DNA of 64,000 nt from Aphodovivens avicola (lineage in GTDB: Bacteria > Actinomycetota > Coriobacteriia > Coriobacteriales > Eggerthellaceae), in NCBI GenBank assembly GCA_018712515.1, contig DVGW01000020.1, forward strand, positions 1-64,000, given 5' to 3'. Numbering within the stretch: the first letter of the stretch is position 1; every line of letters begins with the position of its first letter. This document shows, piece by piece, positions 24,462-32,431 of the stretch. The notes beneath the pieces are model-generated. The model saw only the letters and a program-made list of their open reading frames with translations, was not told where the DNA came from and searched no databases. The translations under genes were made by a program, and so were the position numbers.

Positions 24462-25586
24462 CTACGGCTGGCAGCTTCCGCAGGGCTCGTAGCCCTCGCG
24501 GATCAGGTCGTCGCGGCTCTCCGTCACGTAGACGCGGTTGCCCGGCGCCATGTCGGCGACGGATTCGCACTCGGGCAGATGGAAGCGCATCGACGACGCG
24601 TTCAGCACGTACTCGCGCGCCTCGGCGGGCTCGGAGGCCTCCTCCTGCTCCACGTGGCTGTCGCCCGTGTCGTAGTCGATCGCGACGCCGGGCTGCACGT
24701 TGACGCAGAACACCGAGAACGACACGCCGCGTCCGTCGTCCTCCAGCGATTCGGCCTCGATCAGGATGCCGCGGCACACGAGCTCCTGGCCCTCGAACAC
24801 CGGCGTCGCGCGGTAGAGCACGTGGTTGCCCGTGCGGTCGATGTAGCGCGCCACCTCCTCCTCGTAGGGCAGCATCGACTCGGCGTTCATGCTGCGCGTG
24901 CCGGTGACCAGGTTGCGCTCGTTGGCGTTCTCCGCCGACAGCGACCATGCGATCAGATGGCAGCGGTTCCACAGCGCGCCGTCGCGGATGCTGTCGTAGA
25001 ACGCCTGGTCCCAACCGGACGGCTTGATCTCCGAGATGCTCTCGCGCTCCTCGTCGTCGGCGGGCATCGTCTCGGGGCCCAGGCATGCGGTCGCGGTTCC
25101 GCAGCGGCCGAGCGCGTCGAGCTCGCTGTACGACTCGAACCCCAGGTTGCTCTCCGCGTAGGCGGTGTCCTCGTCGGTGAACGACGGCTCGCCGCCGTTC
25201 TCGTCCATCACCGCCGCCGCGCCGTCCGCGAGCACCTCGAACCCGTCGGGCTGCTCCTCGAACGCCTGGGCGCAGATGGCCTCGACGTCGATGTTGGGCG
25301 TGGAGCCGGGCAGCGCGGCCTCGACGCCCGTGCAGCCGGCGAGCGCCAGCAGCAGCGCGACCGCCGCGGAGGCGATGCCCAAGCGGCGCAGGAAACCGAA
25401 GCGGAGCGGCGCCGCGGTCGGGGAGGTTCCGCGAAAAGGCCCGGAATGCCCCGGCGCCGCAGCCGAGGCTGCGTCGCGTTGCGGCTCCGCCGAGGCTGCG
25501 CCGCGCGGAGATCCAAGGCGCCCCGGCGCCGTGGCCGATGCCGCGCCGCGACGGGGCGCCTTATGCTCCTCGAAAGCTTCCTTCAT
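24462..25586 (-). CDS. Secreted DNA/RNA non-specific endonuclease with lipoprotein signal
   Basis: 374 residues from ATG 25586; an ATG 15 nt further upstream is also possible and would overlap the previous gene. An unusual 60-residue Ala/Pro/Arg-rich cytosolic leader with repeating RGAAS/AAAPG blocks precedes a hydrophobic segment ending in the lipobox LALAGC. The mature part contains the NUC1-like nuclease core: RCHLIAWSLSAENANERNLVTGTRSMNAESM, where the DRGH-type motif is replaced by NRCHL and the metal-binding Asn lies in ANERN. Conserved Cys residues near the C-terminus (LPECESV, CGSCQP) form a separate small domain. It probably degrades extracellular nucleic acid while anchored to the membrane. 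Confidence 0.85.
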   Translation of the reverse strand: MKEAFEEHKAPRRGAASATAPGRLGSPRGAASAEPQRDAASAAAPGHSGPFRGTSPTAAPLRFGFLRRLGIASAAVALLLALAGCTGVEAALPGSTPNIDVEAICAQAFEEQPDGFEVLADGAAAVMDENGGEPSFTDEDTAYAESNLGFESYSELDALGRCGTATACLGPETMPADDEERESISEIKPSGWDQAFYDSIRDGALWNRCHLIAWSLSAENANERNLVTGTRSMNAESMLPYEEEVARYIDRTGNHVLYRATPVFEGQELVCRGILIEAESLEDDGRGVSFSVFCVNVQPGVAIDYDTGDSHVEQEEASEPAEAREYVLNASSMRFHLPECESVADMAPGNRVYVTESRDDLIREGYEPCGSCQP

Positions 25587-25593
25587 GTTCCCG

Positions 25594-26055
25594 CTATTCA
25601 TCGCCGGTGTCGTAGGCGCCGTTGTCGTACTTGCCCGAAAGCACCACCGAGAAATGGAAGATCGGCTTGTCGACGCGCTTGATGCTGATGCGCATGTGCG
25701 GCATGCCGCCGGGGCAGAAAATCAGGCTGCTCTTGGTCAGGCGGTGCTCCTCGCCGTTGATGGTGACGACGAGCTCGGCGTTCAGGTTGTACGGATCGTC
25801 CGGATCGCTGCCGAAGAACCCGATCAGCTCGTCGGCGTCGTGGCTGTGCTCCTCGAATACCGGGTCCTTCTCCGGCACGGCGTAGTACCAGGCCGTGTTC
25901 ATCTGGAACGCTCCGGGGCAGACGTTGTCGTCGATCCACAGGATGCGGTTGGAGAAGCGCTTGTACATCTCCTGGAACTCGGGCGTGCCGGTCTGCGGCG
26001 CCTGCAGGTCCTGGATGATGTACTTGCCGTACTCGCCTTCGTTGTTCTCGTACAT
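25594..26055 (-). CDS. Cupin-like protein of unknown function
   Basis: 153 residues from ATG 26055 with AAGGGGG upstream; the longer upstream frame has no site and is compositionally non-coding. The middle contains a cupin-type pattern: EEHSHDADELIGFFG, then VVTINGEEHRL, IFCPGGMPHMRI and HFSVVLSG, which gives the two conserved beta-barrel motifs with His and Glu metal ligands. Small single-domain proteins of this kind occur in Coriobacteriia and other gut anaerobes without known function. It is 7 nt upstream of the nuclease gene, so the two are co-transcribed. Confidence 0.75.
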   Translation of the reverse strand: MYENNEGEYGKYIIQDLQAPQTGTPEFQEMYKRFSNRILWIDDNVCPGAFQMNTAWYYAVPEKDPVFEEHSHDADELIGFFGSDPDDPYNLNAELVVTINGEEHRLTKSSLIFCPGGMPHMRISIKRVDKPIFHFSVVLSGKYDNGAYDTGDE

Positions 26056-26471
26056 GGGATGCCCCCTTCGTCGTTGTCCGGCGATCGTCCGGGCGGGACT
26101 TTCGCACGTCCGCCCCGCGCTCGCGCCTGCGCCGCGCTCCCTCGCGGCAGCTGTCGAGATTCTACCATTTGGCCAAGCCCCCTGCTCCCTTCTCCTCCCG
26201 CTCTCCCGCCGTCCCGAAGCGGCCCCGTCGCGTTCAGTTGCCCGTTGCACCCGAAGTGGTCCCACCTCACCCAGTTGACCGCCGTGTCCGAAACGGTCCC
26301 GCCACGTCCCGCTCCGCTCCGTGTTGCCGCGCCGTGCCTCGTCCCGTCCCGTCCAGCCGCCCGCCTCGTCCCGCCGCGCCCCTCCCTGCGCCATCCCGCC
26401 GCGTCCGCTTGACCTAGACCCAGCTCCAAGGGTTACTCTTGCTCGGCAAGGCTAAACGAGAGGACGTATCT
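26056..26471. other. GC-rich divergent intergenic region with a 36-37-bp degenerate repeat
   Basis: No gene is supported in this 416-base region between the divergent cupin-like and AKR genes. Three degenerate units start with CCGAAG or CCGAAA at 26214, 26251 and 26287 (spacing 37 and 36) and share the core CGAARYGGYCCC. The rest is a C-rich, low-complexity strand. GAGAGGA at 26458-26464 is the ribosome site of the AKR gene. Confidence 0.6.
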
Positions 26472-27569
26472 ATGGAGTACCGCATCTTGCCGCACGGCGG
26501 CGATAGGATCAGCGTAATCGGCTTGGGCATGGGAAGCATCCACGAATCCGACGACGCCGAGGTCGAACGCGTCGTGCGCACGGCGCTTGACGAAGGCGTC
26601 AACTTCTTCGACTTCGTGGCAAGCGAATCCGGCCCCTTCGAGGGCTATGCGCGCGCCCTGCGGGGACAGCGCGAGCGCGCGATGTTGCAGGTCCACATCG
26701 GGGCGGACTTTTCCAGCGGGAAATACGGTTGGACGACCGATGCGAAAGTCGCGCGCCGCGAGTTCGAGGCGCGGCTGGCCGTGCTCGACACCGACTACGC
26801 CGATTTCGGCTTCATCCACTGCATCGACGAGGACGCCGACTTCGACAAGGTCATGAACGGCGGCATCTGGGACTATGCGCTCAAAATGAAGCAGGAGGGG
26901 GCGATCCGCCATCTGGGGTTCAGCACCCATGACGTGCGCATCGCGCGGCGTTTCCTCGAGACGGGCGCGATGGATCTGGGGATGTTCAGCATCAACCCCA
27001 TGTACGATTACACGAGCGAGTCCGATTACGGCAAAGGCGAGGCGTCCGAGCGCATGGATCTGTACCGCGAGTTCGAGCGCCGCGGCGTGGCGATCTCGGT
27101 GATGAAGGCGTACGCGGGCGGCCAGCTGCTCGAGGCGCGTCGATCGCCGTTCGGGCGCGCGCTCACGATTCCGCAGTGCATCCAGTACGCGCTCGACAAG
27201 CCCGGCGTCGTGACGGTTCTGCCCGGCGTGCGCGGCATGGACGATCTGCGCTCGGCGCTCGCCTACCTCGACGCCTCGCCGGAGGAGCGCGATTACTCGG
27301 CTCTCTCCCAGGTGGCTCCGTCGTCGATCGAGGGGTCGTGCGTGTACTGCAACCACTGCCAACCGTGTCCGGAGGGGCTTTCGATCGGCCTCATCAACAA
27401 GTACTACGACTTGGCTCGCTTGGGTGACGAGCTTGCCGCCGATCACTACCGCCAGCTCGACGTCCACGCTTCCGACTGCATCGGTTGCGGGCATTGCGAC
27501 GGACGTTGCCCCTTCGGCGTCGAGCAGAGCGCCCGGATGCGCGAAATCGCCCACTACTTCGGGGAGTAG
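26472..27569 (+). CDS. Aldo/keto reductase with C-terminal 4Fe-4S ferredoxin domain
   Basis: 365 residues from ATG 26472 (GAGAGGA upstream). The AKR barrel starts ILPHGGDRISVIGLGMGSIH and includes NFFDFVASE, DYADFGFIHCID, HLGFSTHD and FSINPMYDY. In canonical AKRs the catalytic Asp/Tyr/Lys/His set is D-x3-Y, K, H; here the Tyr position (FFDFVASESGPFEGY) is altered, as in other iron-sulphur AKRs. The last 60 residues carry two cluster motifs, CVYCNHCQPCP and CIGCGHCDGRCP. Such fused proteins are common in strict anaerobes and are thought to pass electrons from ferredoxin-type clusters to a carbonyl substrate. Confidence 0.9.
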   Translation: MEYRILPHGGDRISVIGLGMGSIHESDDAEVERVVRTALDEGVNFFDFVASESGPFEGYARALRGQRERAMLQVHIGADFSSGKYGWTTDAKVARREFEARLAVLDTDYADFGFIHCIDEDADFDKVMNGGIWDYALKMKQEGAIRHLGFSTHDVRIARRFLETGAMDLGMFSINPMYDYTSESDYGKGEASERMDLYREFERRGVAISVMKAYAGGQLLEARRSPFGRALTIPQCIQYALDKPGVVTVLPGVRGMDDLRSALAYLDASPEERDYSALSQVAPSSIEGSCVYCNHCQPCPEGLSIGLINKYYDLARLGDELAADHYRQLDVHASDCIGCGHCDGRCPFGVEQSARMREIAHYFGE

Positions 27570-27670
27570 GGCAAGGCGTGGAGTCGGCCGCCGTCTAGCT
27601 CGACCGTCATCTTGGTCAAGTCGGGACGGTGCGCGATCGCCGACGCTCCGGGGGATGGGGCCCGCGAAAG

Positions 27671-27790
27671 CTACTCGCGCGCGATGCCGTGACGGCGCCA
27701 TGCGGGATCGACCCCCACCTTGAGGGTCTGCACGTCGCCGTCGACGATCCATCCGCCCGCGTAACCGATGAGCTGCAAGGCGGCGGAGGG
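27671..27790 (-). pseudogene. Decayed fragment of a RimI-like GNAT acetyltransferase
   Basis: On the minus strand the frame ending at 27671 reads GYAGGWIVDGDVQTLKVGV then DPAWRRHGIARE, which fits the acetyl-CoA-binding strand-helix of RimI-type GNATs (the R-R-x-G-I/L-G-R loop). A stop follows immediately where the family continues with LL, and no N-terminal part of the domain is seen upstream; sequence there is repetitive. It is best explained as the remnant of a lost gene. Confidence 0.4.
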
Positions 27791-27829
27791 GTTGGCGCCA
27801 GGCTTTTCGCGCTCGATGCCAACTATTCG

Positions 27830-27881
27830 GGAGAATGCGACATTGCGGGCGACGCGAAAAACGGACGATGTCGCATTCTCC
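27830..27881. repeat. Inverted repeat with 14-bp arms
   Basis: Arms 27830-27843 and 27868-27881 (GGAGAATGCGACAT and its reverse complement) enclose 24 bases. A third partial copy of the arm (CGTCGCATTCTTCTC) follows near 27945. The arrangement lies in a 756-base stretch without intact genes (27570-28325). Confidence 0.85.
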
Positions 27882-28007
27882 GCATCCTTTGGCATTTTGC
27901 GCCGTCTGGGGCGGATTTGCCGGGTGAAAGGGAACGCGCGCGTCGCATTCTTCTCAAAAGGTGGCATTCGGCTCGGAAAGCCTGGTTCGACAATTAGCGG
28001 TCGGGGT

Positions 28008-28141
28008 CCTTCTGCCGTCTAGGGACGTTGACCGGGGGTGCCTTCAGAAGACGGCGGGCAGTTCAGTGAGAGGGTACCTTCTAGAGACGGCAAGGGGAGT
28101 CCTTCCGGAAACGGCGATTGAGGATGTCTTCTAGAAGCGGC
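28008..28141. repeat. Cluster of degenerate CCTTCTAGA-type repeats
   Basis: Five related units, beginning at 28008, 28041, 28077, 28101 and 28127, share the pattern CCTTCnnGAnACGGC; the centre is often palindromic (CTTCTAGAAG, TTCCGGAA). Spacing is irregular (33, 36, 24, 26). This is the right part of the gene-free stretch 27570-28325. A TACAAT box at 28193-28198 may be the -10 of the permease gene, but no good -35 precedes it. Confidence 0.65.
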
Positions 28142-28325
28142 GTCGGGAGCGCCGCTCCCTCCATTCGCGGCGCCTATCCCAGCGCTTTGCCGTACAATAG
28201 CGCCATTGCATTTTCGCCGCATGCGGAGGCGCCTGACGGCAGCCGCGCGATGCGTTCCGATCGCTTCGCATGGCCCGGTGCGGCGCTCCATTCGGATGCG
28301 GCAGGGGATAGAGGGGTAACTCGAA

Positions 28326-29882
28326 ATGGTTCAAAACGATCCCAAAGGCGATGCGGCTCACCAGCTGCGCGGCGGTGCGGTCGGCGACGCCGCGCATCAA
28401 GCGCATGGCGCCGCGGCGGGGGAGGCGGCATCCGGCTCCGCGTCCGACGATGCTCCGCGCGACGGCGGGCTGCGCCGCTCGCTCAAGAACCGCCACATCC
28501 AGCTGATCGCGCTGGGCGGCGCCATCGGCACCGGCCTGTTCTACGGGTCCAGCGACTCGATCTCGCTGGCGGGCCCGTCCATCCTGCTGGCCTACGCCAT
28601 CGGCGGGTTCATCATGTTCATGATCGTGCGCGCCCTCTCCGAGATGTCGGTGGAGGATCCGCGCGCCGGCGCGTTCAGCTACTACGCCACGCGCTACTGG
28701 TCCCGCCGCGCCGGGTTCGTGTCGGGCTGGAACTACTGGTTCAACTACATCCTCGTGTCGATGGTGGAGCTGTCGGTGGTGGGGTCGTTCGTGAACTACT
28801 GGTTCCCGGCGATCCCGCAATGGGTCTCGGCGGCGTTCTTCCTGGTGCTCATCACCTGCATCAACCTCTTGGGCGTCAAGCGCTTCGGCGAGGTGGAGTT
28901 CTGGTTCGCCATCATCAAGATCGCCGCGGTCATCGCGATGATCCTGGGCGGCCTGGCGGTGATCGCGTTCGCGCTGCCCACCGAGTCGGGCATCGCGGCG
29001 TCGTTCGCCAACTGGTTCGCGCTCGAAGGCGGGTTCTTCCCACATGGCGTGATGCAGCAGACCGCCGACGGTCAGTGGACCGGCCTTCTGATGGCGCTGT
29101 GCGTGGTGATGTTCAGCTTCGGCGGCACCGAGCTCATCGGCGTGACGGCGGGCGAGACCGAGGATCCGCGCCGCACCATCCCCAAGGCCACCAACGGCAT
29201 CATCTGGCGCATCCTGGTGTTCTACATCGGCGCGCTCGGCGTGATCATGGCCGTGGTGCCGTGGAACACCCTCGACGGCGTGACCAGCCCGTTCGTTCAG
29301 ATCTTCGATACGGTCGGCGTGCATGCGGCGGCCGGCATCCTCAACTTCGTGTGCCTGACCGCGGTGATGAGCGTCTACAACTCGGGGCTTTACTCCAACT
29401 CGCGCATGCTCTACTCGCTGGCGCAGCAGGGCAACGCCCCCGCCTACCTTGCGAAGACGAGCAAGCGCGGCGTGCCGGTCGCCGGCGTGCTCACCTCGGC
29501 GGCGGTCACGGTGGTCGCCGTCGTGGTGGTGTTCCTGTGGCCGGAGTTCGCGTTCAACTACCTGATGAGCATCGCCACCATCTCGGCCATCATCAACTGG
29601 TCCATGATCATGGTGACGCAGCTGAAGTTCCGCAAGAAGGTGGCCGCGGGCGAGGGCCCCAACGAGCTGGCGGGGCACACCGGCAAGGAGGCCGTCGACG
29701 CGATCCTGTTCAAGCTGCCGCTCGCGCGCGTGATGCCGTTCGTGGTGCTGGCGTTTTTGGCGGGCGTGGTCGTGGTGATGTGCTTCAGCCCGAGCTACCT
29801 GGTCGCCGTCATCGTCGGCCCCATCTGGCTGGCCATCCTGCTCATCGCCTACCAGCTGACCCACGGCAAGAAGCAGCAGTAA
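28326..29882 (+). CDS. Amino-acid permease of the APC superfamily
   Basis: 518 residues with about 12 transmembrane segments after a 55-residue hydrophilic Ala/Gly/Asp-rich leader. The first membrane segment carries the family motif HIQLIALGGAIGTGLFYGSS, followed by GPSILLAYAIGGFIMF; later GTELIGVTAGETEDPRRTIPKATN and NSRMLYSLAQQGNAP match the AAT/LysP-like branch. It should import an amino acid with a proton; which one cannot be told. The gene stands alone: no catabolic gene lies next to it. A palindromic repeat follows at 29905. Confidence 0.9.
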   Translation: MVQNDPKGDAAHQLRGGAVGDAAHQAHGAAAGEAASGSASDDAPRDGGLRRSLKNRHIQLIALGGAIGTGLFYGSSDSISLAGPSILLAYAIGGFIMFMIVRALSEMSVEDPRAGAFSYYATRYWSRRAGFVSGWNYWFNYILVSMVELSVVGSFVNYWFPAIPQWVSAAFFLVLITCINLLGVKRFGEVEFWFAIIKIAAVIAMILGGLAVIAFALPTESGIAASFANWFALEGGFFPHGVMQQTADGQWTGLLMALCVVMFSFGGTELIGVTAGETEDPRRTIPKATNGIIWRILVFYIGALGVIMAVVPWNTLDGVTSPFVQIFDTVGVHAAAGILNFVCLTAVMSVYNSGLYSNSRMLYSLAQQGNAPAYLAKTSKRGVPVAGVLTSAAVTVVAVVVVFLWPEFAFNYLMSIATISAIINWSMIMVTQLKFRKKVAAGEGPNELAGHTGKEAVDAILFKLPLARVMPFVVLAFLAGVVVVMCFSPSYLVAVIVGPIWLAILLIAYQLTHGKKQQ

Positions 29883-29904
29883 CCGCGGAAAATGAGAAAA
29901 AGGT

Positions 29905-29934
29905 GAGAAAAAGGGACAGTCACTTTTTCTCATT
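29905..29934. repeat. Inverted second copy of the palindromic repeat
   Basis: These 30 bases are the reverse complement of 23074-23104 minus one terminal base. A-run and T-run ends make it a candidate bidirectional terminator after the permease gene. Degenerate relatives follow up to about 29990 (TCTCCTTTTCCCATTTCCCC). Confidence 0.85.
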
Positions 29935-30067
29935 TCACCTCTCGAATTGGAGATAGGGGGAAGTCTCCTTTTCCCATTTCCCCTCTCAAAGGGCAGCGGT
30001 AGCGGCGCGCGGGACGCAGAGCGCGAAGTAGCGACTATCCCCATCTCACGCCGGCTCATAACGCAAA

Positions 30068-30091
30068 GAGGGCGCCCCGCGGGGCGCCCTC
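30068..30091 (-). terminator. Terminator of the rubrerythrin gene
   Basis: An 11-bp perfect GC-rich stem (GAGGGCGCCCC / GGGGCGCCCTC) with a two-base centre lies 23 bases beyond the rubrerythrin stop on the minus strand; a short TTT run follows in that direction. Confidence 0.7.
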
Positions 30092-30113
30092 CTCATCCGA
30101 TGAGAACCGTGTC

Positions 30114-30653
30114 CTAGTAGTTCTCGGCCTTCAGCTCGAAGTACTCGCGGCCGTGCGCGCACACGGGGCAGACCTCGGGGGCCTCCTTGCCGATGTGGAT
30201 GTGGCCGCAGTTGCCGCACTTCCACACGCACACGTCGTCGCGCTTGAACACCTCGCCGGCCTCGATGCGGGCCATCAGCTTGCGGTAGCGCTCCTCGTGC
30301 TCCTTCTCGACGCCCGCCACGCCGTCGAACAGCTCGGCGATGTCGGCGAAGCCCTCCTCGCGCGCCACCTTGGCGAACTCGGCGTACATCTCGGTCCACT
30401 CCTCGTTCTCGCCGGCAGCGGCGTCGGCGAGGTTCTCCATCGTGGAAGGAACGGCGCCGCCGTGCAGCAGCTTGAACCAGAGCTTGGCGTGCTCCTTCTC
30501 GTTCTTCGCCGTCTCCAGGAAGATGTTCTGGATCTGGACGTAGCCGTCCTTCTTGGCCTGGCTGGCGTAGTACTGGTACTTGGTATGCGCCTGCGACTCG
30601 CCGGCGAACGCGTACTCGAGGTTCTTCTCGGTCTGGCTTCCTTTGAGGTCCAT
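30114..30653 (-). CDS. Rubrerythrin
   Basis: 179 residues from ATG 30653 (GAAGGG at proper spacing); a longer frame to 30758 is not supported. The ferritin-like diiron domain (LEYAFAGESQAHTKYQYYA, ETAKNEKEHAKLW, ENEEWTEMYAEFAKVAREEG, GVEKEHEERY) supplies the Glu/His ligands, and the C-terminal rubredoxin-like domain has CGNCGHIHIGKEAPEVCPVC. It reduces hydrogen peroxide in the cytoplasm of anaerobes using electrons from rubredoxin or an NADH oxidoreductase. Monocistronic, with its own promoter and terminator. Confidence 0.96.
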   Translation of the reverse strand: MDLKGSQTEKNLEYAFAGESQAHTKYQYYASQAKKDGYVQIQNIFLETAKNEKEHAKLWFKLLHGGAVPSTMENLADAAAGENEEWTEMYAEFAKVAREEGFADIAELFDGVAGVEKEHEERYRKLMARIEAGEVFKRDDVCVWKCGNCGHIHIGKEAPEVCPVCAHGREYFELKAENY

Positions 30654-30705
30654 GGGACTGACCCTTCTCTTCGGGCGCCCGTCTCGTCCGGGCGCGGATG
30701 AGGTC

Positions 30706-30734
30706 ATTGTACCCTGCCCAGGAGAGAGGGGCAA
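30706..30734 (-). promoter_or_regulatory. Promoter of the rubrerythrin gene
   Basis: Read on the minus strand: TTGCCC (-35, 30734-30729), a 17-base spacer, and TACAAT (-10, 30711-30706), about 50 bases before the ATG. No clear operator was seen. Confidence 0.6.
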
Positions 30735-30805
30735 ACGCGCCGCACGGCTGTTGGACAACCGTTGACCGGGGCATGGATTAATCGCGTCCGATCCCGTACA
30801 ATGAC

Positions 30806-30829
30806 CTTGATTGTCCTAGGATAATCAAG
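30806..30829. promoter_or_regulatory. 24-bp near-perfect operator upstream of the NrfD-GntR-slipin operon
   Basis: The halves CTTGATTGTCCT and AGGATAATCAAG are reverse complements at 11 of 12 positions. The core ATTGTCCTAGGATAA differs by one base from ATTGTCATAGGATAA at 34532-34546 upstream of the molybdopterin operon. TACAAT at 30797-30802 may be the -10. The GntR-family regulator encoded by this operon is the obvious candidate to bind it. Confidence 0.8.
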
Positions 30830-30862
30830 CAGTCAAAAGAAGATCACGGGAGGGGGCGGCGT

Positions 30863-31873
30863 ATGTTCAGCATGTTGGTCGTCCTTTACCTGTTTCTGGG
30901 CGGGGCGGGCGCGGGAGCGTGCGCCGTGGTGGCGCTGCTGGGGCTTTTGAGTCCGCGCGATGCCGTCTGCGTAGAGGTGCCGAGCAAGGCAACGTTGGCA
31001 GGTGCGGGGGCAAGGCGCTCCTGCGGAGGCTCCGCTTCCCGCTGCATCGTGCGCGCTCCGCTCGTCTATCGCAAGCTGCTGGTGCCGCTGTTTGCGGTCG
31101 CCTTGGCAGCTGTGTCGTTGGGGATCGTCTGCCTTCTGCTCGACCTCGGCCGCGCCGATCGCGTGCTGCTCCTGCTCACGAGCCCCGCGCCGACGCACAT
31201 CGCGGTGGGCGCCTGGGCGCTCGTCGCGACGGCGGTTCTGTCGGCGGTGCTCCTATGCGCTTGGAACGCCGTTGCGCTCTGCTTTCCCCTCGCCGTCGTG
31301 CGTGCGATGGAGGTGCTCGCGATCGCCGTCTCCTTCGTTGCCATGGCATATACGGGGCTTTTGCTTCAGACGCTCGATGCGGTGCCGCTGTGGGGCACGG
31401 TGTGGTTGCCGGTCGTGTTCGTGCTCTCGTCGTTGTCATGCGGGCTCGCTCTGACGATGGTCACGGCTCAGGTTGCTGGTTCAGCGCTGTCGTTTGGAAC
31501 CCTCGTCCGCCGTCTGACGGTGAGCGATGCGGCGATGATCATTGTCGAGGCGGTGGCGACTGCATTCCTCGTTGCGACGACGCTGAACATGATGAGCTTG
31601 TCGCCGGCGGCGGATCCTACCGGGGCAGCCGCCGTGGCATCAGCGACCGAGTTGCTGGCAGGGGAAGGCGCATGGCTGTTCTGGGGCGCGTTTTGCGCGG
31701 TAGGGATGGCGATTCCCCTTGTGGTTGAGGCTGTGAACCTCGTCGGCGCTCGCATCTCTTCCGCTGCATCGCTCGCAACCGCGCTTTGCGTGCTCGCGGG
31801 CGGATTGGCGTTGAGGTTGTGCGTGGTAAGCGCGGGGGTGCATCCGTTCACCTACCTGCCGTTTGGCGGTTAA
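30863..31873 (+). CDS. NrfD/PsrC-like membrane subunit (orphan)
   Basis: 336 residues, preceded by GGGAGGGGG. About eight or nine hydrophobic helices; the beginning (LYLFLGGAGAGACAVVALLGLL) and the end (GLALRLCVVSAGVHP) are typical of NrfD/PsrC quinol-interacting membrane subunits of molybdenum or iron-sulphur oxidoreductases. Unusually, no catalytic or ferredoxin subunit accompanies it; the next genes are a GntR regulator and a slipin. It may serve the molybdopterin operon at 34.7 kb, which shares its operator, although that operon has its own NrfD-type protein. Confidence 0.8.
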   Translation: MFSMLVVLYLFLGGAGAGACAVVALLGLLSPRDAVCVEVPSKATLAGAGARRSCGGSASRCIVRAPLVYRKLLVPLFAVALAAVSLGIVCLLLDLGRADRVLLLLTSPAPTHIAVGAWALVATAVLSAVLLCAWNAVALCFPLAVVRAMEVLAIAVSFVAMAYTGLLLQTLDAVPLWGTVWLPVVFVLSSLSCGLALTMVTAQVAGSALSFGTLVRRLTVSDAAMIIVEAVATAFLVATTLNMMSLSPAADPTGAAAVASATELLAGEGAWLFWGAFCAVGMAIPLVVEAVNLVGARISSAASLATALCVLAGGLALRLCVVSAGVHPFTYLPFGG

Positions 31874-31921
31874 CGACAACCGAGGATCGCGCGTCCGGCG
31901 TGCATCGGGAAAGGATAGGGC

Positions 31922-32428
31922 ATGGGCTTGAAGAAGGAGCCGCAGGGGTTCACCTTCCAAGTTGACGAGAACAGCGATTTGCCGCTGTGGGTGCAGCTGC
32001 GCCAACGTATCATCTACCTGATCAACTCCGGGTTCTACCGGCCTGGCGACAAGCTGCCGACGGTGCGCGGGCTAGCCTCTGAGATCTCCATCAACTACAA
32101 CACGGTGAACAAGGCATACCTCAGCCTGGTTTCCGACGGCTATCTGGAATCGACGCGCGGGCGCGGCGTATTCGTCCGCGACTTCGACGCTGAAGTGGGT
32201 GAGGAATACGTCGAGGAGGTGTTCAGCATCCTCGGGGACTGCATCAACGCTTGCCGTGATTTGGGGCTGTCTCTCGATGACGTGCAGCAATGCATGGCGC
32301 GTAAGATCGGGCAGATCAAGAAAGCCGAGGGCTTGGTCGATGGTGGATCCGACGATGCGGATGCTGCCAAGGGCCGCATCGTGCGCATACGGATGGAAGA
32401 CGACGCGAAGACGTCTGGGGGGCGATAG
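31922..32428 (+). CDS. GntR-family transcriptional regulator, YtrA type
   Basis: 168 residues. N-terminal winged helix-turn-helix: PLWVQLRQRIIYLINSGFY, GDKLPTVRGLASE, INYNTVNKAYLSLVSDGYL and STRGRGVFV, the classical GntR pattern. The effector part is only about 70 residues and helical, the hallmark of the YtrA subfamily; there is no aminotransferase or FadR domain. Its operon is headed by the palindrome at 30806, so autoregulation is likely. A near-identical site in front of the molybdopterin oxidoreductase operon makes that operon a probable second target. Confidence 0.88.
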   Translation: MGLKKEPQGFTFQVDENSDLPLWVQLRQRIIYLINSGFYRPGDKLPTVRGLASEISINYNTVNKAYLSLVSDGYLESTRGRGVFVRDFDAEVGEEYVEEVFSILGDCINACRDLGLSLDDVQQCMARKIGQIKKAEGLVDGGSDDADAAKGRIVRIRMEDDAKTSGGR

Positions 32429-32431
32429 GCT

